DNA of 64,000 nt. It comes from Platerodrilus igneus. Its lineage: Eukaryota > Arthropoda > Insecta > Coleoptera > Lycidae. The stretch lies in contig JARFIW010001491.1 of assembly GCA_036346225.1 (NCBI GenBank), forward strand, positions 1,550,001 through 1,614,000, in the 5' to 3' direction. A program made the translations under genes and the position numbers. The notes below the pieces were generated by a model that did no database searches, was not told the origin of the DNA, and saw only the letters and a list, made by a program, of their open reading frames with translations. This document shows, piece by piece, positions 47,601 through 58,234 of the stretch. Positions within the stretch are counted from its first letter, which is position 1; each line of letters begins with the position of its first letter.

Positions 47601-50600
47601 ACCCCTGCCACACCTCTTTCTTAATCTTTACTTCTCTGTGTTTTTGCTATAATTCTATTACCACTGTTTGCTCTTTGTATAAACTATGTACTATCTGTCT
47701 ATACCTACAACTCACTTTGGACGTTTTTTCTCGTTTAACATTACCTTTCAGATCTACAAACTCTATGTACATGCTTTCTCCTTTTTGTATTGTTTTCTCC
47801 ACTATTACCCTAAAAGCTAAAATGGCCTCCCATGATTCTCTGTTTTGTTTAATCCCAAATTGATCTCCCAATATTTCTTCAGCCTGTTTTCTTCCGCCTG
47901 TGTAAAATTCTAATTCATGTTTTTGACACGTGTGCTGTCAATCTTATTGTTCGTAAATTTTCACATCTATTCTCAGCTCTCTTTTTTGGTATAGTGACTA
48001 TAGTGTTACATTTGAAATCGTTGGGTATCTGACCTGTCTCATGCATATAGCCAATTGAAAGAGACGTTCTGGTACTGTTTGTCCAGCAGCTTTTAGAGTT
48101 TTCGCTTTGCAGTTTATTTATACATGGTCCCTTATTATTATCAGACCCTCACTAAGTATAGGGTATCATAAGTTATCATTTTCAATGTTTAATTCCTGTT
48201 CTAGTACTTCTAGGTCCTACATATTAACTCCCTATATATTCTTGTCGTCTAACCACTTTCTCTATAGTTTCTATAATGATGTCTTCTCCGCGTCCCTTAC
48301 ATTTTTGCTATGGTTTTATATCCCTAAAATTCACTCTAATTAGTTTGTATGCTGTCTGTATTTTCAATTTCCATCTTAGTTTGAACCTCTTTGCACTTTT
48401 GCTTGATTCATTGTTCTCTAGGTTTCTTGCATTTGCGAATAATTTCCCATTTTATGGCTTTGTATCTCCCTTTTCCTGCTTTGACTGAACTTTTTTTGTA
48501 TGTTTGCCTTTCTTCTATTAAATTCAGAATACCTTTGTTACACATGGTTTTGTATTTTTGTTTTGTGTATGCCCCAGAATATCTCTGGCTTGCCATGTCT
48601 AAGCTAGATTTAACATTATTCGGTTCTGTTTCTATATCCTTAGCATCAGAAATTTTCCCGATGTCTTTCAGAAATTCGCTTGACTTTTCTTAAATCTTTT
48701 GTGGGTATTTGTATCTTTTAGTTTCTCAAAATCAAAGTGCTTTTCTCTTTTCCCCTATTTTTTTGAATTTTTAAATTTAAGCATGACTTTTATAATTATT
48801 ATTTTGTTGTCAGTGCCTATGTCTGGTACATTCTATAGACTTTTACTTGATTCCTAAACCATTGTCAAACAAGAATGTAATATGTTTGATATCTATATCT
48901 CCTGGCATCTTCCACGTGAATCGTCTTCTAGCATGATGTTGAAATATTGTGTTTGTGATGGTTAAATTGTTTTTGTCGCAAAATTTTATCCAGCGTATTC
49001 CCCCTGTCATTTCTTGTGCCTAAGTGAAATAAACCTACTATTGTTCATTGCCTACAAGCACTTACCACTGCATTAAAATCTCCCACAATTATTAAATTTT
49101 CATATCCTTTTACGAATCTTAGTATGTCTTCGATAGCTTTGTAGATCGTTTTAGCTATTCCTCACTGTAGCTAGAGATGGGCATTTATACTTATATTATT
49201 ACTGCATTTACGGTTTAGATTCTAATCTAATTTGTATTGCGTTGCATTATGCTAACAATAAATTAGATGTGAAAGAAATAAAATTTTATTTTGAATGTAC
49301 AAAATATATGAATGTGCTTTATGTAAAAGATTTCATAATTCTTAATTAATCAAGCTGTTTCAGTTTTGTTGCTATAAAAATAATTCGGATAAGAAGTACA
49401 AATTAATTTTTTTTAATGCATTGTATGGTAAGAATGAAGGGTAATGACGTTAAAAAACCACAAAGCAGACATTGAAATGTTACAAACGCTTGAGTATACA
49501 TTTTCCACAGATAAATATATTGTAATAAACTTTAAGTGTGAGGACTTGTGTCGTAGGCATAGAGTAAACCTGAAGCATTGTATTAAACAGATGCTGACCG
49601 TAATAAAATATGATTTACAATTCGGAGTACAATACATTTGTTGAATGCAACGGAAAAAGAATAAAGTCAGTTATATAGAACTTGGTTACCTGAAAACATT
49701 AAAAATAAAGATACGCGCAAGTAGAACGGAGGGGGGGATGTTTTGGGAGTTGATACAAGTGAGTTTTTATATGAGGATTTGATATAATGTGAATTGAAAA
49801 GTGAGGTGGAACGTATAGATCTACAAGAAAAAATGTAGTTGCATTCCCGAAGGGGAAAAGATGGTAATAGACATGTAAAATGAAATACATTTGCAAGTGG
49901 CAGTGTATGATCATGAACGTGCGAGCGCATATATAATGTCGGAGATCTGTTTGGAAACAAAGGGGTTGAACCTGGTAAGTCGTCCCTCTATTCAATTGTA
50001 ACTTTGTGGCATGTTCAGAGTTAGAGAATTGCTGTGTTTGGATATATATAAGAAATAATGAGGGGAATAATACTGGTGGTTGTTGGAAATCCTGAAAAAA
50101 ATTAGTACGCTTATCAACTGTTGTGTAACATTTTAAGGGCTGGACTAATTAGTGATGGAGCTGTATGTAGTAAGTTTAAAATGAAAGCTTAATTGGTGAA
50201 ATTGAATGTTAGTAAAAGTATAAAACTTAACAATTTTGGAATGGACAATGAAAAATTACATAAAAAGCTGTGATTTATTTTTTTTTTGGTGTATTATATA
50301 TGACATTTCTTCGTTTTGAATGGATCTGTACATTGAAAAGTACTAGTATACTAGAATGGGTAGAATGGTTTGCGTGTTTCAGTGAGCTAAAGAGCCGAAC
50401 TATAGGTTTAATCAACTACCGGGGTCTTTAGTGAGGAACAAGACTAAGCTAGATCCCCGAAAGAGGACTGCAGCTTCTTTGGTACTTAGAATGGCAGAGA
50501 CTATAGTGATACTATGATATTCTATGACAACACTGGGATGTGGAAGGCAATGGAAATACACCATGTTACCCCCCAATTACACACTGTACTAAAATCATTT

Positions 50601-50986
50601 AAAAAATGATGGCATTTTCTGGGGTAAAAGATTCTGGAGTTAAAATAGTCCCCCATTTGGATATCAGGGAGGGGCTTGCTTCAGAGGATTTAATCAGCAT
50701 GTTTAATAAGAAGATTTGGATCACATTATAATTAATAACTTTCTTACATTTGTAAAAATTAAAATATTCAAAATACTCACTCTGGTCGTTGTTGCTTACA
50801 ATACTTGGCTCAGGTTTCCTCCAAATATAAAAATGGTAAGGTTCACATCCATGTCCATAACTTCCTCTTTCATACAATTCAAATCCCTGTTCAGGTTTTA
50901 AATATGTATGTGGATCCAAGTCGGAATAGGGCCAGTCTGTTAATTGACAGTTGTCAATAACACCTCCTATTATAGGAGATCCATAC
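41659..50986 (-). CDS. Secreted-type PAN/apple and kringle-like protein, 3' exons
   Basis: Five minus-strand exons join in matching phase with GT-AG borders: 50986-50781, 43144-42958, 42908-42682, 42637-42442 and 42394-41659 (stop). Together they give about 517 residues; the start and any signal peptide lie in exons I cannot see. Exon 1 has CQLTDWPYSDLDPHTYL and an aromatic, Cys-poor stretch. Exons 2-3 form a PAN/apple-like domain (VPECYIGHG, AECMAECTKIREKSDFQC, then PNCDLSD and PDAWLFALNLHNPQC). Exons 4-5 encode a Cys-rich kringle- or FN2-like module (PCRRGSLCQ, FWYCEIEGP, SWDYCCRPDHQCGYS, QWCYVGP, RWRKC-like QWRKC). A long Pro/Ser/Asn-rich, probably disordered tail ends in basic RPRRQGRHLG. 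This composition suggests an extracellular or membrane-tethered protein with unknown ligand. Intron 1 is 7.6 kb and full of transposons. Confidence 0.75.
43228..44785 (+). mobile_element. Non-LTR retrotransposon, 5' half (CFDP2/RTE-like endonuclease)
   Basis: This copy begins with a 5' leader also found at 50340. It then encodes an endonuclease in broken frames: VLRVGAWNVKSTNQVGKLEN at about 43578-43640, VTIQVYMPTSSYSGEEAEAIY at 43870 and IIMGDFNAVVGKG at about 43955. These are hallmarks of the APE-type endonuclease in insect elements annotated as craniofacial-development-protein-2-like. A linker follows (ARDILGYTQKENKKPWITKE, YKAIKWEI, IDEKWKEVQ) up to GDIIIHN at 44780, where the element stops before the RT. 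Several stops show it is dead. It sits in the large intron of the PAN/kringle-like gene, on the opposite strand. Confidence 0.85.
45562..45896 (+). repeat. LTR-like block followed by primer-site-like sequence
   Basis: The block runs from TGTTACATTCC to GACTCAACA (335 bp, TG...CA). One base later TGGCATAGCCGACCC could be a primer-binding site. It contains a CG-rich stretch (TTGCGCAAG, GGCGCAGGCGCGG) unusual in these surroundings. No second LTR was found. A CG-rich host promoter is the alternative. Confidence 0.35.
46118..46381 (+). CDS. Hypothetical frame downstream of the LTR-like block
   Basis: An 87-codon frame from ATG 46118. Its middle reads LINGNVAVLLVDTDSTQKL, reminiscent of a retropepsin strand-loop (normally DTG or DSG) but with Asp in place of the glycine. 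It lies about 220 bp after the possible primer site at 45898, far too close for a full gag in between. It may be the remnant of an LTR element with gag deleted, or a chance frame. I see no other domain. Confidence 0.25.
   Translation: MILEQCFKRTVTFCQIVKTNSHSVNLIPSIQFGQHDLYIDYKLNSQLINGNVAVLLVDTDSTQKLETLFTIKYNDKQLLPSRDMLAN
46795..49225 (-). mobile_element. Non-LTR retrotransposon, 5'-truncated, decayed
   Basis: Same family as 43228-44785 but on the minus strand and with RT. From 49225 the order is: endonuclease C-terminus (YENLIIVGDFNAVV at about 49110), linker (ASQRYSGAYTKQKYK-type shadow aside, the coding reading gives ARDILGHTQNKNTKP and YKAIKWEI), and the RT start (AAGQTVPERLFQLA). Then follow the RT core at 47871-47647 with GDQFGIKQNRESWEAILAFR and ESMYIEFVDLKGNVK, and the C-terminal region to about 46800 (EVRVQPLPR). 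Many stops and frame changes. The 5' end is truncated within the endonuclease at the start of the duplicated segment. The open plus-strand frames at 47507-48693 are shadows. Confidence 0.85.
50340..50725 (+). mobile_element. Non-LTR retrotransposon 5'-leader fragment
   Basis: Matches 43228-43570. Shared landmarks are ACTAGAATGGGT, the GTGTTTCAGTGAG stretch, GAACTATAGGTTTAA, ATGATGGCAT and CTGGGGTAAAAGATTC. It stops at an AATAAGAAGA stretch before the endonuclease and about 55 bp from the PAN/kringle-like exon. Confidence 0.8.
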
Positions 50987-51465
50987 CTATAAAATCCATA
51001 TAAATTATACTAATACCAATTTTCAAAAGATTACAATGTTAAAATAGTACAAAAATATGAGCATGCTATATCTTCATATAAAATAAAAACAGTTATACTA
51101 TAGCAGGTACGATCTTTGTGGTTGATATCATATAAAAGTTCTTTGAATGAATGAATTTTTTAAGTTTTTACTTATTCTATGGAGCACAACGTTTCTGGTA
51201 TTAGCTAATCATGTATATTGAAAGGCAATTAATATTACTATACTTAGAAATTCGTATTACCAGGAAGTTAAAGATTTTTCTATTTTGTGTGCTAATACTA
51301 ACAATTGGACTACCAATCTTCGCTAAAAATAATACCACAGATTGAACCGACGCAATTGTGTAATACACCTGCCATCATGTAAATAAAATTCATTGTAACA
51401 ACACCGAGCTTCATCCTTCAGCACTTGAATTGTTCAAAATAATATCAGCATTCAGAGTGGAAATC

Positions 51466-51605
51466 CACACAAACACACACGCATGAACGCACGCTCGCTC
51501 GTACGCACGCACGCACTCACATATGCACGTACACATATGCGCGCGCGCACGCACGCACACACGCACGCGCGCACACACACGCTTGCTCACTCGCTTGCTG
51601 CTCGG
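51466..51605. repeat. Alternating CA/CG-rich low-complexity tract
   Basis: Mostly CACACA, GCACGCAC and GCGCGCGC units with CTCGCTCG interruptions. The open frames across it are low-complexity artefacts. Confidence 0.9.
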
Positions 51606-52305
51606 TCGTATGCTCCCACGCAAAATGGTGAAAATTTTGAATATTTAATTAATAAAAATGTATAAAAAATTCAAGGTTTTTATTTTTTTGTTTATCTGTT
51701 TCATTGTATTTTGTTCATTGTCATCTATGTATTTTGATGTGTAAAAGCTTATTTTTGATAGAATTATGGATAGATTAGATTTAAGTTCTTTTTAGAATTT
51801 CTTTTAATAATACCTGATCAGAGAAGATTAAGGAATGTAGTTTTTGTTTTTTAAGCGAGTATATTTGTATGTATAGCGAAATTATTTTATGTTAATCGAA
51901 TTTAAGCTTAGGTTTGAATTTGTTTAAGAACTAGGTAAATATACACCTTTGTAAATGATAGCCAGCTACACCTAGTATTGGAGTTGTATTTGGCAGAGAC
52001 ACTTTATTTAGAGAAATTTAATGTGTTTTAAGATATTTTAGTGAAAGGTAAATATAAGGTGATAAAATTTAGAAAACCGAAGCAAGGGAAGACTATGCAG
52101 AATAATCGTCTTCCATGTAGGGATAATATCAAAAGGGATTGCTGTGATAGACATTCCGGCACGCTTTAATTATGATAGAAAGAGCCTTTCACAAGTGATT
52201 AGTGCACCACTACAGTTAGTTAAAGCACCATTCTATTGTTACAAGGTCTCTGCCCATTCACAACAAATCAAAAGTTAGTAACGTAATGCTCATTTTACCC
52301 ATAAC

Positions 52306-52789
52306 AATACATAGGAAAAAACAGGAAATCTCTAATACATATAATGCATACAAAACTGAATCAGTCTAGGTCAAATGTCAATCTATATTTAAAATGAATT
52401 GTCAAATAATCCTTTGCTATTTTTTGGGTGTTCTGTGAAAGCATTTTCACTCTCGTTAAATAATGTTGTACAGTATACTTTTATTTAAATATCAAATTGT
52501 AACGTGCTCAAGCCAAAGAGAGTTGTATCCAAATTGTATTTATTTTAATTTTAAGTTTTCGATTAAGCATTAAAAGGAGTACCAAAAATCATACTGGTCA
52601 GGAGTAGTCATAAAATAAAAACCTTTGTATTAGTTTATAACATAATCTTAAAATTTTAATATTGTGAAATTCATTATCATTGAGATGCTATACTTAGGTT
52701 AAAGGAATGAAAGCCCTGGGAATATTAATAATGTCTTTATTAACAAAAAAGTAAAAATAAAGTAAATGTTGGATGGGTCCGTAGTCTTA
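52306..52789. other. Nothing recognised
   Basis: AT-rich non-coding sequence with no domain-bearing frame. Confidence 0.5.
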
Positions 52790-53400
52790 TATTTTTATTT
52801 TCATGCTGTCAAAAGAATTTTAAGCATTTCTGGTATGATGCCAGCACATTTTTCTACAATACTTCATTGCAGGTCTTACAAAATCTTTACGTGTTCTAAA
52901 TATAATATAATTTAGGTAAGTCTATGATAGACAATTCAGGAGACCTTTGAGGAAACCGACTCATGTATCCAAACTTACCACTGAACCTTCAAATAGCTTA
53001 CAGACAATAACTATCAGTACTCCACCACAGATAAATATTTTGTGAATTTACATAGGTACTCCAAAAGATGAAACTATAGCTTGTCAGATAGAAATATTAT
53101 CATTACCAAATCATCGTTCATTAAATTGTTGGTGAACCATTGGTAGCTCACAATATGCCCACAATGGTCTATTAGCAGAAGAGCGTGATATAAGTGCATG
53201 TTATAGAGATACAAGCATACGTATTTCCTTATGACTGTTTGATAAGTTTTATAAGCAAGTTCAGTTTCTTGAGACGTTTTAAAAGTCTTGAAGGTTCTTA
53301 TTCCATATGTCGACAAACGTTATTAACAATTTGTTTGGTACATACGGTTGGTCCTCCAAAAACCATATCTATGTCACAGATTCAATTTAAGTCATGATCA
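52790..53400 (-). pseudogene. Possible mariner-type transposase remnant
   Basis: The 80-codon frame at 53316-53074 contains SYQWFTNNLMNDDLVMIIFLSD. This resembles the 'F..W.......F...I.FSDEA.F' segment before the first catalytic Asp in DUF4817-type mariner-like transposases of insects. Further along, short pieces in other frames could be the C-terminal region. No inverted repeats were found. Weak evidence. Confidence 0.3.
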
Positions 53401-55572
53401 AATATTTTCTTTGCTTAAATTATTACAGAGATGCTACTTTGTGTACTAATTAAAGTACTTAAATTAAGTATTACCAGAAGCAACTATTACAATTCAGATT
53501 ATGCACCAGTATTTTGTATACTTTCAAAAAGACAAAACCATTGGGTTATGGTAATATAGTAGAGAACAATTTATGGTAATTATAAATTCTGGGAGTTGCA
53601 TTAACTATTTTTGACGTCACCAAGTAATTCTTGACAACAATATAGAAAAACTAAATTGGTACCATGTTTGTCGTTCTAAGGATAATTACACGAAAATTGA
53701 CGATATTCAGTTACATGGATTTTTCTTAACCAGTTATTGTACAGGACTACAGAAGTGCCTACCAAAGGAGTGTTTAGAAGTTTCTACTAAAAGAGTGTTA
53801 CTAGAATGGAAATTGATGTTTGATGACTGACGAGAATTGATTTTCACATGGTTATAGAACAATGAAATTATATCATTTGATGAATTTTGCGACAGGTTTT
53901 ACTGTTAAAAGTTTGTACTGATCTCAGCAACTTATGCGTTTTTCAAAATAAGATCAATGAAGAAAATTATAGAAGTACTATTAGTTTATTTTCGTGTTCC
54001 ACTGCATTCGTGCAGATCAACTGACACTTTTTACATACACCCAACCAGAACAAATGTTTACAAAAACTCCCCAATTTATAGAATATGTACATTATATAAT
54101 AAGAAATCAACTAGTGATATTTTTAATTCATCATTGAGTACTTTTAAGAAAGACAATTAGGGATATATAGGTAGATATAATTAGCATTGTGAAATTACAT
54201 GGGATTATTTAGCACTATTATTTTAATATTTTAATTTTACTTTCTAATATATATATCATTTTTAATATTAGACTAGAATAAGTGTGTTGTTAAATTTTAG
54301 AATTAATGTGACTCCATAATTGGACTTATATACATATGTCTGTGGAGACTTTATTAATAAATGAATTACAAAGTTAAAAGTGTGTTTTGTGATTTTAAAA
54401 ATGCAGTTTACTTCAGTGGCAATGAAATACCATCTAGTAGTTTTGAATGGAATCTAAGCAAATAATTTACGTGATCAAAATGATCAATGTTTGAAAGTTT
54501 AATAAATTATGTCAATTCGTTTTGGAACAGCAACATCTTGAATGTTAGAGAAAACCAACAGAGTGTACAATATTGTTGATGACTGTAATTGCAATTTACT
54601 TTCCAACAGTAACATCGAAATGAAATCATCCTTAAGAAACTGAATGTCCTAAAACAATAAGTAGAAATGTCATTGATACACCATTTCAAGCATTCTTGCA
54701 ATGTGTTTTTATTTTTAATTTCTTGGTGTTTGTAAAAACCACAGTTCATTATTTTCATGTATTGAAAAAAGCTAACATAAGATATCCAATTCAACATTTA
54801 AAAGACAAATGCTCGGCATCACCCCTCAGGAAAAAACTAATATATTTCCAGATGAAACTTATATTGTTCATATTAATAAGTAAAAGGCGTTTGCTTAGAA
54901 GGTTCTACAGAACAAAACTAGTTACAAAAGTTTAACCATTTATCTTAACACTACATTTTTCCCAAAGTTGAAGGTTTAAATCTGCTAACAGTATTTCAGT
55001 AGAATTTCTGAGAGATTTAACATTGTGTTATAAAAATGAAACGAATTGGGATTACAGCTTATATTTCAATTAATTACAACCACAGAATAAACACAAGCGT
55101 GCGCCATTTACTAAGTAATGAGATTAATATTGATTCAATAAAAATTTTTATTTGAAACAATTTTAATCATGCTTCAAAAATTTTCTTGTATTATATATGA
55201 AACAATCGGTTAAACAAAAAAAGGCTCAAACAAACTAATTTTCCTTATATGATCATCATTAACTTTGCTGACATATGTTGACAAAATTTTTCTAGAATAT
55301 GTAGTGTGATGCAAACGTTCATATTTTCATATATATTTATTTTAACAGATTTAAATGTGGCTTGAAAAATTACAAAAACAATTTGAAAGTGTAAATTAAC
55401 TCCTTTCTGAAATCTGATTATATAAAAAAATAGCGCATACAGAGTTTATTATATTATATACCTAGGTATGAAAACAATATGCTACCACGCCAATTTTCTT
55501 GTCAAGTTTCTGTGGTATTCTATAATGTTATTTCCAAATTTGGTTATAATTACTTATCGTTTTTCATGTTTA
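53401..55572. other. Nothing recognised
   Basis: AT-rich. The frames at 53957-54160 (+), 54507-54797 (-) and 54696-54935 (+) show no domains I recognise and probably arise by chance. Confidence 0.5.
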
Positions 55573-55997
55573 CACCAGTTTAAAGAAACAAAAATGATTG
55601 ATTAGAAACTTGAACACAGAAGCGTTGGGGAATTGCTATTGAAATGTTCATGAGAGAACAATGTCGTTGTACAAAGAAAATAATTTGTTCTATTTTTAAG
55701 TCAAATATTGATGCAAGCAGTACAAATGAAGTAGGGAATCCATTGACGATGATTCAAAGTGTACAAGACAACTGGAAACACGAATTGAAGAAATAGTGTA
55801 GCGCCGTTTGGTTTGCTTTTAACTAGAATAATTACAGTAAAACGTAAATTAAACATTTGTACACAAAAGATAATGGGTGGGCACCCTCTGGTATGACATC
55901 TTTAAACAGAGTTGATTGACAGATATAAGGATTTTGCGATTACGAGTTATTTAGATTACATAGGTATATTCTGAATGATACCTGGGATATCTTATAC

Positions 55998-57978
55998 TTA
56001 GTGATGAGTTTGAATTAGCATTAAAGAGTCTGAAAAATGGTAAGGCACCGGGTACAGATAAGGTGCAAGCTGAAACTCTAAAAGCCGCTGGACAAGCAGT
56101 AACAGAACGTCTCTTCCGACTTGTAAGCTATATGTATGAGCAGGCGAGATACCCAAAGATTTCAAACGTAACATTGTAACGTTTTACATACACATAAAGC
56201 TCGAGGCGCTTGCCCGAGATACTTACAATTATTCTTGTTCTAGCATGTAGTCAGATAAGACACAATTTTTTTAAAAACGTGGAGGAAAATTTCCTTGCCA
56301 CGTCGAGTGAAGAAACTTTCACTCTTGGGAAAGACATGTTACCTGGGTTGTAATGTAGAAAGATTATTGTTAAAGCTAAGCAGTGAAGTGGATGCAAGAT
56401 TTGTAAAACAATTCGTATGCGTGACAATATGGCGTCTTTATCGCTACTAATTTGTCTGAATTTTTAGCAAGAAGTTTCATTCTTAGGAATTCATAATGGG
56501 TTTCAGGAATCAATTTGAATAGCTTTATAGTAAATGGAATAATAATGGAACGACATTTGCACGTGGCTGCAATCATATAGGTGTTGTATATTTTGTAAGC
56601 ACCGAGTTTTGCTAGGGTGAGTACGCTTCCTTTTTTTTGTAACAAGCATCAATCCAAGTGAGAAGCAAAATCGTTTTGAAACGGCGTGGAATTGGAAGAC
56701 AAATAATTACTTAAACGATTTAAAATTTCAGTAAATGTTCGATTATTAAATATATAAAAGCTTTCTTGTTAAAATAAATTATGCTTCATTTAGTATATAT
56801 ATATATAAGATGATTTGGCTAACGATTTAAAATTTTTAGTATATTTTTAAATATTAAGTACGAAAGCTTTCCTGTTAAAATAAATTATACTTTATTTAGG
56901 ATATGTCAGATGATCTGGCTAGACTTTTTTGTCATTATTTGTTAGCTTTAAATAGTCATTTAGGGCACAATTTGGTTTAACATCTGCCAGATAAACATCT
57001 GGTGATACATGTTTACTTAAACAGGTCACACGTATGTTCTTCAAACAAGTTGTATAATGAGATAATTCTCGACTTTTAAAGAGAAGTCACTCAAGATGTT
57101 AAAAAGATTCAAGTTTGATCTATAACTAAACTTTGTGAGCCGAAAACAAAGATCTTTACTAGAAGCATTCGCTTAATGTAATGAGATATTATTTTTTATG
57201 ATGGGCCTAACCCATTAATAGCTGTTAATTTGTCGACTAAACATTTCTATGAGCATTGAACGTCATGTTATTGTATTTATGATTTTGTGTTAATTTTTTT
57301 TGTATATAAAAGAAGAGCAAACAATTTTATTACATATCTGCAAACTATTGTAATAGTTTTATTTCTGAGAATCTAACAAGAGAAAGTGTTTTATCCAATT
57401 CTGGTTGCAATAATTAAGTGTAAAAGAAATGGAGTTATGTTTTTGAATAACTATCTTCAGGCATAAGTAAATTCTCTTAAGGTTTATCTGTGTCTTTCCT
57501 TAAGAAGAGTATTTTTTGTTAATATAATTGACGCAGTGGCGCCCTAAATTGTACAAAGATAGGTTCAATCTTAGAAAAAAAAAACCTCCAATCTCATGCC
57601 TCCACAGGGATAGACCCCGAGACTAGTCCGCAAGCATTTATACTTCTTTTTGGCAACACAGTTTGGCTCAATATCATCCTAACTAAAAGCCACTCTCAGT
57701 AATATAAATTAGCCAAAAAGTAATTTTAATTTCAACATCATAGTAATATACCCAAAAAAAGAGGCACGATATATGTGAAAATTTTCGAACAATAAGTTTG
57801 ACAGCATATGTTTCAAAAATATTAACTAGAATTGTACAAAGACGAATGGAAAAACGAGCTGAAGAAATACTGGGAGAAGATCAATTTGAGTTTAGGTGAA
57901 ACAGGGGAACACGGGAGGCTATTTTAGCTCTGAGGGTGATGATAGAGAAAACAATAGAGAAGGGGGAAAACGTATATA
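55998..57978 (+). mobile_element. Non-LTR RT fragment interrupted by a 1.57-kb insertion
   Basis: 55998-56178 encodes the RT start (LALKSLKNGKAPGTDKVQAE, then AAGQAVTERLFRLV) up to ISNVTL. 57745-57978 encodes its continuation (RIVQRRMEKRAEEILGED, then REAILALRVMIEKTIEKGEN). The minus-strand copy at 46.8-49.2 kb shows these parts adjacent, so 56179-57745 is inserted sequence. A TGA follows DQFEFR at about 57898. Confidence 0.8.
56179..57745. mobile_element. Unidentified insertion within the non-LTR RT
   Basis: Its borders are inferred from the uninterrupted minus-strand RT copy. GTAAC at 56174-56178 and GTAAT at about 57743 may be the target duplication. Inside, 57223-57535 is LTR-like: TGTTAATT start, TATATAAAAGAAGAGC at 57303, and TTGACGCA end followed by TGGCGCCC at 57537, which resembles a tRNA-Lys-type primer site. 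The 89-codon minus-strand frame at 56645-56376 has no known domain. A decayed LTR element is possible. Confidence 0.4.
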
Positions 57979-58234
57979 CAGGGTGTCCCAAATTGAGTAG
58001 GATAGCATGGGTATCTTTCTTATTATTAATGATAGAGATCTGCTTAAATGGGCAAAGTTGTGTCATTTGGATAGCTTATTTAAATTCCGCATAGATACAT
58101 TCGAAATTCCAAACGGTTTAGAAATTATTTAAAAAAAACTGAAAACTGCCAATTTCTTCGAAGTCGAATATTTTTGTTATAATAAAAGATACGAAAAAAT
58201 GTTTCTTATAAAAATTACTTAGTTCAATTGTGTG

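Larger units (their letters stand above)
49229..52305. repeat. Old duplicated segment, copy 2
   Basis: Colinear with 32795-35515, with about 1.4 kb extra (about 50335-51760). That extra contains a non-LTR 5' fragment, an exon of the PAN/kringle-like gene and an alternating CA/GC tract. The 66-codon frame at 49444-49644 (MTLKNHKADIEMLQTLEYTF start) looks protein-like but has no family and is not called. Confidence 0.7.
55573..58234. repeat. Tandem duplication, unit 1 (2.66 kb)
   Basis: Nearly identical to 58235-60891. It starts at CACCAGTTTAAAG and ends at TTGTGTGCAC, in the middle of a transposon terminal inverted repeat. Contents in order: an unidentified 5' block, a non-LTR RT fragment (55998-56178), a 1.57-kb insertion (56179-57745), more RT (57745-57978), and the first about 255 bp of the DNA transposon's left inverted repeat. 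Confidence 0.95.

Noticed and set aside
47507..48693. Several plus-strand frames of 70-118 codons
   Set aside because: They are antisense shadows of the minus-strand non-LTR element; sense readings give RT and linker motifs.
51411..51665. Frames of Arg/Ala/Cys or His/Thr repeats
   Set aside because: Translations of the CA/CG simple repeat.
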